Shown: positions 43,350 through 50,869 of the stretch, piece by piece
Layout: each line of letters begins with the position of its first letter
How positions within the stretch are numbered: position 1 is the stretch's first letter
Assembly (NCBI GenBank): GCA_016192035.1
Contig: JACPUW010000041.1
Coordinates: 81,235 to 145,234 of the forward strand
DNA: 64,000 nt
Direction of reading: 5' to 3'
Source: Bacteroidota bacterium
Lineage (GTDB): Bacteria; Bacteroidota; Bacteroidia; CAILMK01; JACPUW01
The notes under the pieces: generated by a model
Database searches by the model: none
What the model was told of the DNA's origin: nothing
Seen by the model: the letters and a program-made list of their open reading frames with translations, nothing else
Translations under genes and position numbers: made by a program

Positions 43350-44152
43350 AGTGGTGGCATGCGGTGATGGGGGCCTTTCTGGCAACAATGGGGGCGACAA
43401 TGGCACAAAACCACCTGCGCGATGCCGTCTATGCCCCTGAATATAGACCTTTTAAAGCCGGTGAATTCCTTAGGTACAACATACACTATGGGCTGGTGAA
43501 TGCCGGGGAGGCATCATTTAGGCTGGCCGATACGCTGAGGAACATGGCCAACCGACCACATTATGTGGTAGAGGTAACCGGCAGGTCGTACAGGGCGTGG
43601 GACGTGTTTTTTAAGGTACGCGACTACTATTATTCTTATATTGATACGGCTTCCATGTTGCCTTTGGTTTATAGCCGCAACGTGCAGGAGGGTGATTTTT
43701 CCTACAAGGAAAGCTTCTTGTTTGACCGCGTGAAAATGGAAGCCAGGGGTAAAAACCCCCAAGGCCCACAGGCAATAGACATACCGGCCAGGGTGCAAGA
43801 CCTGGCATCTATGATGTATTTTGCCCGTAGCGTGCGCTTCTACAACAAACCCAAGGGCTTTGTGCTGCCTATTGACGTGTTTTTTGAATCGGAATGGTTT
43901 GCCAGCGGTGCCAAACTTGATGGTATGGCCGAAGTGCAAACAGCCCTGGGCACGTTTAGGTGCATGCGCATCATACCCCAACTGGTGGAAGGCCGCGTGT
44001 TTAAGGGCCAGGACGACATGGTGGTGTACGTGAGCGCCGACAAGAACCAAGTACCCATCCGTATTGAGTCCGCAATTTTTGTGGGTAGCATCAAAGTGGA
44101 CCTGGTAGAGTACCGAAACCTTCGCCACAGGTTCACCTCTCAGGTTCGCTAA
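43346..44152 (+). CDS. DUF3108 family exported protein
   Basis: 268 residues from the ATG at 43346, which overlaps the previous stop (ATGA) and begins a signal peptide (MKWWHAVMGAFLATMGATMAQ). The mature region has the DUF3108 pattern: FKAGEFLRYNIHYGLVNAGEA, a mid-protein YYSYIDTASMLPLVYSR, and a C-terminal VYVSADKNQVPIRIES strand. The fold is a lipocalin/LolA-like beta sheet and the proteins are periplasmic; their function is not established. It forms an operon with the metal receptor and follows cystathionine beta-synthase and gap. Confidence 0.85.
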   Translation: MKWWHAVMGAFLATMGATMAQNHLRDAVYAPEYRPFKAGEFLRYNIHYGLVNAGEASFRLADTLRNMANRPHYVVEVTGRSYRAWDVFFKVRDYYYSYIDTASMLPLVYSRNVQEGDFSYKESFLFDRVKMEARGKNPQGPQAIDIPARVQDLASMMYFARSVRFYNKPKGFVLPIDVFFESEWFASGAKLDGMAEVQTALGTFRCMRIIPQLVEGRVFKGQDDMVVYVSADKNQVPIRIESAIFVGSIKVDLVEYRNLRHRFTSQVR

Positions 44153-44295
44153 GCATGTGCCGTTCCTTTGGCCTGTAGGCATGTAGGATGTAGGCCTATC
44201 ATTGAAAAAAAATCATGCGATAAACCTGGTGACAAAGGGAGGAGGCCTGCACTTTTAACAAGGAGCAGGGACTGGGTAAGCCTTGTTTTTATGTC

Positions 44296-44303
44296 TAGCT
44301 TTG
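44296..44303 (+). promoter_or_regulatory. -7 promoter element for the aminotransferase/amidase operon
   Basis: TAGCTTTG fits TAnnTTTG, 36 bases before the ATG at 44340. The longer track start (44283) precedes it. Confidence 0.42.
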
Positions 44304-44339
44304 CAGCTCAATACCCAGCAAAACCCTAGAAAAGTAGAA

Positions 44340-45644
44340 ATGGACAAGCAGCGAAGTGCAGCCTTGGTAGAACGCCGAAAGAACGTGGTTCCCAATGGTA
44401 TAAGTTTGAATTTTGATGCCACCGCAGCACATGCCAAAGGTGCGTTGTTGGTGGACATGGACGGCAATGAATACATAGATTTTGTGGGCGGTATAGGCGT
44501 GAACAATTCGGGCCACTGCCCCGCCCCGGTAATAGAAGCCATAGTGGAACAATCCAACAAATTGATACACGGGTGTTTTCAAGTGGTAACCTATGAACCC
44601 TATGTGGCACTGGCAGAGAAACTGGCCATCATGTTCCCACATGGCGATGCTACCAAGGTGATGATAACCGGAAGCGGGGCGGAGAGCGTGGAGAATGCCA
44701 TAAAAATAGCCCGTCAAGCTACCAAAAGGCGGGCAGTACTGTGCTATACCGGCGCTTTTCATGGGCGCACCAACCTGACCATGGCGCTCACTTCCAAGAT
44801 AGCCTACAAGAAAGGTTGCGGGCCGTTTGCACCTGAGGTATATAGAATTCAGTACCCCAACTACTACCGCTATGGCGACGGCCTGAGCCCAGAACAGTTT
44901 GCCGACAGGGAAATAGCGCGTCTGCGCGAGGCCATGCTCAACGTGGTGAACGAGGAAAACCTGGCTGCCATAATCATAGAACTGGTGCAGGGCGAAGGCG
45001 GATTCTATGTGGCACCCCAGCGCTATGTGGAAGAACTGCGCAAACTCTGCGACGAAAAAGGCATATGCCTGATTTTTGACGAGGTACAAACGGGTTTTGG
45101 CCGCACCTCAAAATGGGGCGCTTACCAGCACTATGGCGTGGTGCCCGACATAAGCACCTGGGCCAAATCGCTGGGGGCGGGTATGCCCATAGGTTGTGTG
45201 ATAGGCAAGGCCCACGTGATGGATGCCGCCGCACCGGGCACCATAGGGGGCACGTATCCGGGCAACCCAGTGGCATGTGCCGCTGCCTTGGCCAACCTGA
45301 AGTACATGGAAGACATAGATATAAACGGCAAGGCCGCCCATGTGGCATCCATAATATGGCGTCGGTTTACCGACTTGCAGCGCCGGTGCCCCGCCATAGG
45401 CGACGTGCGCGGGCTGGGCGCCATGATAGCCTTTGAATTGGTAGAAGACAAGAACCCCCGCAAACCGGCGGCAGACCTTACCAGCCGTTTGGTAAAGGCG
45501 TGTTATGACAGGGGCTTGCTAATACTCAAGGCAGGAACCCATGCCAATATCATACGGGTCCTGTCGCCACTGGTGATAGACGATGCCCTGCTGAACCGTG
45601 GACTGGATATAATTGAAGAGGAAATGCTGCGCCTAACCGCGTAG
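44340..45644 (+). CDS. class III aminotransferase, 4-aminobutyrate aminotransferase-like
   Basis: 434 residues, PLP fold type I subgroup II. GSGAESVENAIKIAR binds phosphate, GAFHGRTNLTMALT and IFDEVQTGFGRT hold the cofactor Asp, and the Schiff-base lysine is in TWAKSLGAGMPIG, followed by GTYPGNPVACAAAL. It transfers an amino group from an omega-amino acid (GABA, beta-alanine, ornithine or putrescine-derived) to 2-oxoglutarate. The substrate is undecided, but GabT-like features predominate. It is four bases upstream of a nitrilase-family amidase, which suggests that together they degrade an omega-amino amide or carbamoyl compound. Confidence 0.9.
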   Translation: MDKQRSAALVERRKNVVPNGISLNFDATAAHAKGALLVDMDGNEYIDFVGGIGVNNSGHCPAPVIEAIVEQSNKLIHGCFQVVTYEPYVALAEKLAIMFPHGDATKVMITGSGAESVENAIKIARQATKRRAVLCYTGAFHGRTNLTMALTSKIAYKKGCGPFAPEVYRIQYPNYYRYGDGLSPEQFADREIARLREAMLNVVNEENLAAIIIELVQGEGGFYVAPQRYVEELRKLCDEKGICLIFDEVQTGFGRTSKWGAYQHYGVVPDISTWAKSLGAGMPIGCVIGKAHVMDAAAPGTIGGTYPGNPVACAAALANLKYMEDIDINGKAAHVASIIWRRFTDLQRRCPAIGDVRGLGAMIAFELVEDKNPRKPAADLTSRLVKACYDRGLLILKAGTHANIIRVLSPLVIDDALLNRGLDIIEEEMLRLTA

Positions 45645-45648
45645 CGGT

Positions 45649-46605
45649 ATGCATATGGACCAAGGAATGCGCAATTTCTCTATAGCCGGTGTGCAGATGC
45701 TGGTGTCGGCGGGCCACAGCAATGTGGAGATGATGAAGTTTAAGCTTGATGTGCTCATGTCCATTTACCCCTGGGTACAGATGGTGGTTTTTAGTGAGTT
45801 GTGCGCCCATGGCCCCCTTACCCAATTTGCCCGCGAGTTTCCCAACAAGGATATAGGCGATTTTCAGCAAATGGCGTCCAAGTATGGTATTTGGCTGTTG
45901 CCGGGCTCTATGTTTGAGCGGGTAGGCGCTACGGTATATAACACGGCAGTGGTGATCAATCCCGATGGGGAATTGGTGGGCCAGTACCGAAAGATGTTTC
46001 CGTTCTTTCCCTACGAGGAAGGGGTGCAGCCCGGCGCGGAGTTCTGCGTGTTTGATGTGCCGGAGGTAGGACGCTTTGGGGTGAGCATTTGCTATGATAT
46101 GTGGTTTCCCGAAACCTCGCGGACGCTGGCCACCATGGGGGCAGAGGTGATCTTACACCCCACGCTCACCGGCACCATAGACCGTGACATAGAGCTGAGC
46201 ATAGCCAGGGCCACGGCTGCCATCAACCAGTGTTACTTCTTTGATGTGAACGGGTTGGGCGCTGGCGGCAACGGCAAGTCGGTGGTGTGCGGGCCTGATG
46301 GGCGCATTCTATACCAAGCAGGCCAGATAGAAGAGTTTATACCCATGGAGATAGACCTGGAAGCGGTGAAAAGGAGCCGCGAACGCGGGGTGCTTCGCCT
46401 TGGACAGCCACTTAAGAGTTTCAGGGACCACCTTTCGGAGTTTACCATATACCAAAAAGGGGCCACCCACCCGTACCTTGATTCACTGGGGCCGCTTATT
46501 AAGCCCAGTAAAATAAAAAAGAAGGAAGGCAACCTGGGGGTGATAAGCCAACCCCCACCTGCCCAGGGTAATAGGGAGCTGTGGGACTTGAATGAAAAGT
46601 ACTAG
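45649..46605 (+). CDS. nitrilase-superfamily amidohydrolase (aliphatic amidase/carbamoylase-like)
   Basis: 318 residues with the Glu-Lys-Cys triad at Glu50 (VVFSELCAHGP), Lys115 (QYRKMFPFF) and Cys148 (SICYDMWFPE). It hydrolyses C-N bonds of an amide, N-carbamoyl amine or similar compound. The C-terminal ~50 residues extend beyond the core domain. It starts four bases after the aminotransferase stop, so the two probably act in one catabolic route. The sequence does not let me choose between amide, formamide or carbamoyl substrates. Confidence 0.88.
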   Translation: MHMDQGMRNFSIAGVQMLVSAGHSNVEMMKFKLDVLMSIYPWVQMVVFSELCAHGPLTQFAREFPNKDIGDFQQMASKYGIWLLPGSMFERVGATVYNTAVVINPDGELVGQYRKMFPFFPYEEGVQPGAEFCVFDVPEVGRFGVSICYDMWFPETSRTLATMGAEVILHPTLTGTIDRDIELSIARATAAINQCYFFDVNGLGAGGNGKSVVCGPDGRILYQAGQIEEFIPMEIDLEAVKRSRERGVLRLGQPLKSFRDHLSEFTIYQKGATHPYLDSLGPLIKPSKIKKKEGNLGVISQPPPAQGNRELWDLNEKY

Positions 46606-46682
46606 GGATAGGGTAAGAGGGGGAGGTTAAGGCCTACGGACAAGGTGTGGGTTTATGTGGTTTGATGCTTTGGCTAATCCGG

Positions 46683-46690
46683 TATATTTG
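46683..46690 (+). promoter_or_regulatory. promoter ahead of the small ORF / decayed ATPase unit
   Basis: TATATTTG (-7) is preceded by TTTG at 46661-46664 with 18 bases between, a good Bacteroidota -33/-7 pair. It lies 14 bases before the ATG at 46704. Confidence 0.6.
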
Positions 46691-46703
46691 ACCAATAAAT
46701 GAT

Positions 46704-46940
46704 ATGGCTCAAAGTGTAACCGTGCGCAAGGTGTTGATAGATAATAAAATTGACCTACTGCCATTTAAGGCCAACCGCCAGCCGGTTTATGGCCTGAATG
46801 AACCACCTGTGCCACGTAAACGCAAGGTTTGGAGGCAGGATGTGGGTTGGATAACGAGATTGGTGGGCATACGCTCAGGGAAGGCAAGGACAGGGCTTAA
46901 CCGAGCGTGCGCAGATAATTATTTGTTGGTAACCAAATAG
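46704..46940 (+). CDS. small hypothetical protein, 78 aa
   Basis: I recognise no family. The support is positional: a well-formed promoter ends 14 bases upstream of this ATG, and the ORF stops 14 bases before the ATPase remnant. The sequence is basic (PPVPRKRKVWRQ, GIRSGKARTG), with no membrane segment. It could be a short leader gene of the ATPase/protease unit, or chance reading over a leader. Confidence that it is translated is moderate. Confidence 0.45.
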   Translation: MAQSVTVRKVLIDNKIDLLPFKANRQPVYGLNEPPVPRKRKVWRQDVGWITRLVGIRSGKARTGLNRACADNYLLVTK

Positions 46941-46954
46941 CTAACACCATAATC

Positions 46955-47377
46955 ATGGCCAAATCCGACTACATAGCATCATTGATCAAAGCGCACTACA
47001 ACAGCGAAGCCGAGAGGTTTACCACAGTTGCACTACAGATAGCTGCCCATGAGGCCAAGTTGGGCCATACCCTAGTGGTCAATGAGATGGAAGAATCAAA
47101 ACTTATAAAAACCAGGCTTCTGGGCAATGCCTTGTTTTGTGGGAACGGACTATTGGGTATTGAATTTTTGGGGATGATTCGCAGATTGCTGGCTATCAAC
47201 TATTTTATTCAGTACTTTAACATCAACAACAATGGTCAAGTTGACCGCTTGGTAAAAAACAGGCCTGTATCCGGCCACGAAAGCCAATTGATTATTTTAG
47301 TAAATCCGCCTTATGGTGTATCTCATGGCCAATCGAATTATCGTGATGTTTGGGGCGTTGGATTTGTGGGGGAGTAG
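46955..47377 (+). pseudogene. truncated N-terminal remnant of the ATPase partner of a subtilisin-like protease
   Basis: The first ~50 residues (MAKSDYIASLIKAHYNSEAERF then VALQIAAHEAKLGH) match, as I remember them, the N-terminal recognition segment of AAA ATPases encoded directly upstream of S8 peptidases in defence-type islands. After residue ~50 the reading becomes unrelated and no Walker A appears, so the ATPase core is gone. The gene ends at 47377 with composition shifting to AT-rich just beyond. A deletion fusing the ATPase start to sequence before the protease explains this best. Confidence 0.55.
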
Positions 47378-49320
47378 AAAAAGAAATAAAGGACCAAGAA
47401 CAAATTGCACAGTTTCTTGAAACGCTTGACAATATTGGTATAGAATATAAACACAACCGCATTATTTTCCCCGAAAGAGCCGTTTTGTTGGTAAATGCCA
47501 ACCGTGAACAGTTGGTTGAATTGATGCTGCAAAGCGATTTGTTGGCAGAGTTCCGTGCAGGACAAGAACCAGCTGGGTTTTGGGTAAACGAAAGCAGTGT
47601 TGAACAACAGGCGTGGGTTGATGATTTGTTGAACAGAATTGAATTGATTGAAAGTAACATAAAAGTTTGTTTGTTGGATAGCGGAGTAAATAACGGACAT
47701 CAATTATTACAACCGTTACTTGACAATGCAGATACTCTTACTGTTGATAACGCTTGGGGAACAGACGACCACGAGCCAAGAGCAGGACACGGAACACTAA
47801 TGGCAGGCATTGCAGGCTATGGACAAATGGAACAAGTGGTTGTTTCTTCAAATTCAGTTCCACTTACACATAAACTTTGTTCTGTAAAAATTCTTCCACG
47901 CCCCAGTCAGGTACAAACACCACGAGAATTGTGGGGCGATGTAACCGCACAAGCTATTGCAAGGGCTGAAATTCAAAACCCGCAAATAATGTTGGTTTAT
48001 TGTATGTCTGTTACTTCAACCGAAGATGTTAATATGGGCAGACCTTCTTCTTGGTCAGGTGCTGTGGACAATTTGGCTTTTGGCGAAGGCGAAAACCAAC
48101 GATTGATAATTGTTTCCGCAGGAAATATCAGCGATGAAGAATTGTGGCGAAATTATCCTAACTCCAATTTGGCATCATCGGTTCAAAATCCTGCACAAGC
48201 GTGGAATGCCCTTGTTGCAGGAGCATATACCGAAAAATTTCAGGTAAATGACCCAGATTTTCAAAATCATAAACCTGTTGCTAATGAAGGACAACTTTCA
48301 CCTTTTAGTTCAACTTCATTAGTCTGGGAACAAAGAAAATGGCCTATTAAACCCGATGTAGTTTTTGAAGGCGGAAATCTTTTACAAGCACCTGACAACA
48401 GCGTAACACCACACGAAAATTTGGATTTGCTGTCTACTTCAAGGTCATTCAACATAAAACCTTTTGACACAATAAATGCCACAAGTGCTGCGGCAGCCCA
48501 AGCTTCGTGGTTTGCTGCAAAGATTGCCTATGAATACCTAGGCAGTTGGGCAGAAACTATTAGGGGCTTAGTAGTTCATTCAGCAAATTGGAATGCTGCA
48601 ATGCTCAATCAATCTCAGGTTCAACAAGGCAACCGCGCTAGTTTTAGAAATTTATTGAGAACCTTTGGTTTTGGCGTTCCCGATTTAGATCGCGCATTAT
48701 ATAGTCGAGAAAGTGCATTGACATACATAGCACAAGAAATCATTCAGCCTTTTAATTTTAAAGAAGGAAGCAGCACCCCTGAAACAAACGAAATTCACTT
48801 TTTCAATCTTCCTTGGGCAAGCGATTTGTTGCTGCAAATGGGGGAAACACCCGTGAAACTAAAAATTACACTTTCCTATTTCATTGAACCCGGAGCAGGT
48901 GAAATCGGTTGGAAAGACAAATACCGCTATCAATCACACGGGTTACGTTTTGATGTCAATAATGTAGATGAAGGAGAAGAAATTTTTAGAAAGCGAATAA
49001 ACATCGCAGCAAGAGAAGAAGATGAAGATTTCCAAGGAAATTCGGGTGCTGAACGTTGGAAAGTTGGAAAAGATAATCGCAGTAATGGTTCAATTCATTC
49101 AGATTATATGGAAATGACAGCAGCAGAACTTTCTGAATGTAATCTCATTGCTGTTTATCCTGTTATTGGTTGGTGGCGTGAACGCAAGCATTTGGGTAAA
49201 GTGGAAAATCAAACACGTTATTCTTTGATTATTTCTCTTGAGACTCCCGCACAAGATGTTGAGCTATACACAACCGTTCGAAATATCATAGAAGCCCCCA
49301 TCCAAATCCCCTATTTGTAG
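47350..49320 (+). CDS. S8 subtilisin-like serine protease, probably missing its N terminus
   Basis: 656 codons open from a TTG that follows an in-frame stop, so no convincing start exists; the ORF overlaps the ATPase remnant by 28 bases. The protease core looks intact: Asp110 in CLLDSGVNNGH, His147 in RAGHGTLMAGIAGYG, the oxyanion region IIVSAGNISDEE and Ser379 in INATSAAAAQAS. The ~100 residues ahead of Asp110 resemble the second half of the family's N-terminal domain, so perhaps 100-200 residues are missing. It has no signal peptide and should be cytoplasmic. Intact relatives pair with an AAA ATPase; with that partner gone this is probably a dead remnant. Confidence 0.75.
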   Translation: MGRWICGGVEKEIKDQEQIAQFLETLDNIGIEYKHNRIIFPERAVLLVNANREQLVELMLQSDLLAEFRAGQEPAGFWVNESSVEQQAWVDDLLNRIELIESNIKVCLLDSGVNNGHQLLQPLLDNADTLTVDNAWGTDDHEPRAGHGTLMAGIAGYGQMEQVVVSSNSVPLTHKLCSVKILPRPSQVQTPRELWGDVTAQAIARAEIQNPQIMLVYCMSVTSTEDVNMGRPSSWSGAVDNLAFGEGENQRLIIVSAGNISDEELWRNYPNSNLASSVQNPAQAWNALVAGAYTEKFQVNDPDFQNHKPVANEGQLSPFSSTSLVWEQRKWPIKPDVVFEGGNLLQAPDNSVTPHENLDLLSTSRSFNIKPFDTINATSAAAAQASWFAAKIAYEYLGSWAETIRGLVVHSANWNAAMLNQSQVQQGNRASFRNLLRTFGFGVPDLDRALYSRESALTYIAQEIIQPFNFKEGSSTPETNEIHFFNLPWASDLLLQMGETPVKLKITLSYFIEPGAGEIGWKDKYRYQSHGLRFDVNNVDEGEEIFRKRINIAAREEDEDFQGNSGAERWKVGKDNRSNGSIHSDYMEMTAAELSECNLIAVYPVIGWWRERKHLGKVENQTRYSLIISLETPAQDVELYTTVRNIIEAPIQIPYL

Positions 49321-49431
49321 TGCTTCTGAAAAGCCATCTCCACATGCCCCTTTCATCCGGCCAATTCCTATGCCTGTCTCCCGCCACAGGTTCCCATTTA
49401 AGAATGCAGTATCTATAAAACACAGATATAC

Positions 49432-49830
49432 ATGGGTATAACCTATTCCGCCGAGGCCATTCCCAGCATTGGCCACATCATAGAAGTATATGAAAGCTCG
49501 GGCATCAATCGGCCCACTGGCAACTTGGCAAGGATGGAAAAAATGTATGCCAACGCCAATTTGGTGGTCACTGCTTGGCACAATGACCTCCTAGTGGGCA
49601 TTGCCCGGTCTCTTACCGACTTTTGCCACAGCTGTTACCTGGCTGACCTGGCTGTGCGAAAAGAGTACCAGTCCAAGGGCGTAGGAAAACAGCTTATAGC
49701 GCTCACCCGCGAACAAATTGGCCATCAAACGTCCCTGATCTTGTTGGCCGCACCCGCCGCCATCAATTACTATCCAAAACTGGGTTTCCATAAGATTGAC
49801 AATGGCTACATCATACCTAGGGAAGGGTAG
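49432..49830 (+). CDS. GNAT family N-acetyltransferase
   Basis: 132 residues, one GNAT domain. The acetyl-CoA loop VRKEYQSKGVGKQLI is motif A (Q/RxxGxG/A), preceded by YLADLAV and followed by a YYPKLGFHKIDNGYI-type motif B with the usual aromatic-Gly-Phe. The acceptor is unknown. Codon use returns to the GC-rich style of the core genome, marking the right edge of the protease patch. It is apparently monocistronic. Confidence 0.92.
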   Translation: MGITYSAEAIPSIGHIIEVYESSGINRPTGNLARMEKMYANANLVVTAWHNDLLVGIARSLTDFCHSCYLADLAVRKEYQSKGVGKQLIALTREQIGHQTSLILLAAPAAINYYPKLGFHKIDNGYIIPREG

Positions 49831-49946
49831 ATAGGGCCCTACATGGATAGGCCATGAAAAATGCCTGATTTTTTATATTATGGAAAGGGGCCTATGCCCT
49901 TTGTGTACCAATGCCTACCAATATGCCCATCCTGTATCATTGCACC

Positions 49947-50756
49947 ATGAAAGCCCAAGCCGTATTGCTCCTCGCTATCTGCCTGTTTTCTGCGGCATCT
50001 TTTCCCAAACCTGCTCACCTTGTGCACAATAAGCGGTACGCCTTACTGGTGGTAGGCCACCAAGAAGACGGTACCGCAAAGGCCATGAGCGAAATGGACA
50101 GCATAGCCAAGCTGTTTGAAAAGAATGGAATAGGCGTTTTTACCTTTTATGATGCTACTGCTACTTGGGAAAAGATAGTGAAAGCGGCACCCAAATGCCA
50201 TTTTTTTGTGTACTCAGGCCATGGCACCAGGCTGGGCAGCGATGGCAGCCCCGGGGGATTGTGCATTACCTCCCGAATTTCATCTAGCTATATTCAAGAA
50301 AACCTGCGTCTTAAAGAGAACGCGCTGGTATTGTTCAAATCAGTATGTATGGGTGCAGGTTCCTCGGCAGGCGATACCGCCGACATAGGCCTGACCGAAG
50401 CCAAAAACCGCGTGGCCCATTACGCACAGCCTTTTATGGCCATTGGCGCAGCAGGGTACTATGCCAACAACTACTCAGGCGGGGTACATGGTTTTATAGT
50501 TGATTTCTTGGGTGGCATGACCATGGGGGATGCTTTTGCCCAAAGCGTGTATGCTTCACTCTCCATAGAACTGGATGAACCATACGAATTTGACAAGGCC
50601 AAGCGCATTTGCCTGAGCAGTAGCCCAGGTGGCAATAAGTACGTCCTTACCACCTACGCAAACGGTAAGAAAACCACCAAAGAGGGCATTTCGCCTAAGG
50701 GGTATGACATTGCCTATGTGGGCAATCCCAACTTTTCGGTGAGCGATATGGAATAG
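49947..50756 (+). CDS. exported caspase-like (clan CD) protein
   Basis: 269 residues from the ATG at 49947, which opens a signal peptide (MKAQAVLLLAICLFSAAS). The body has the caspase/metacaspase pattern: KRYALLVVG as the first strand, His92 in the HFFVYSGHGTRLG loop, Cys134 in LVLFKSVCMGAG, then a GxHGFIVDFL-like helix. The His-Cys dyad of a clan CD protease is therefore in place. Most bacterial caspase-like proteases are cytoplasmic; this one is predicted to be exported, so the target would be periplasmic or surface. It may alternatively be a Peptidase_C13/gingipain-like relative. Confidence 0.7.
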   Translation: MKAQAVLLLAICLFSAASFPKPAHLVHNKRYALLVVGHQEDGTAKAMSEMDSIAKLFEKNGIGVFTFYDATATWEKIVKAAPKCHFFVYSGHGTRLGSDGSPGGLCITSRISSSYIQENLRLKENALVLFKSVCMGAGSSAGDTADIGLTEAKNRVAHYAQPFMAIGAAGYYANNYSGGVHGFIVDFLGGMTMGDAFAQSVYASLSIELDEPYEFDKAKRICLSSSPGGNKYVLTTYANGKKTTKEGISPKGYDIAYVGNPNFSVSDME

Positions 50757-50845
50757 GATGCCCTGCCTATGGGTAAATACTGGTTCTTCGACATTTGGAT
50801 CGCGGATTTGTTGCTCTTTTCCACTTCTTCTGTCACAATTTAATT

Positions 50846-50853
50846 TACATTTG
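50846..50853 (+). promoter_or_regulatory. -7 promoter element for the receptor/kinase operon
   Basis: TACATTTG fits TAnnTTTG, about 14-17 bases before the GTG (50867) and ATG (50870) start candidates. No -33 element at standard spacing is seen. Confidence 0.42.
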
Positions 50854-50869
50854 TTTACAATAATGTGTG

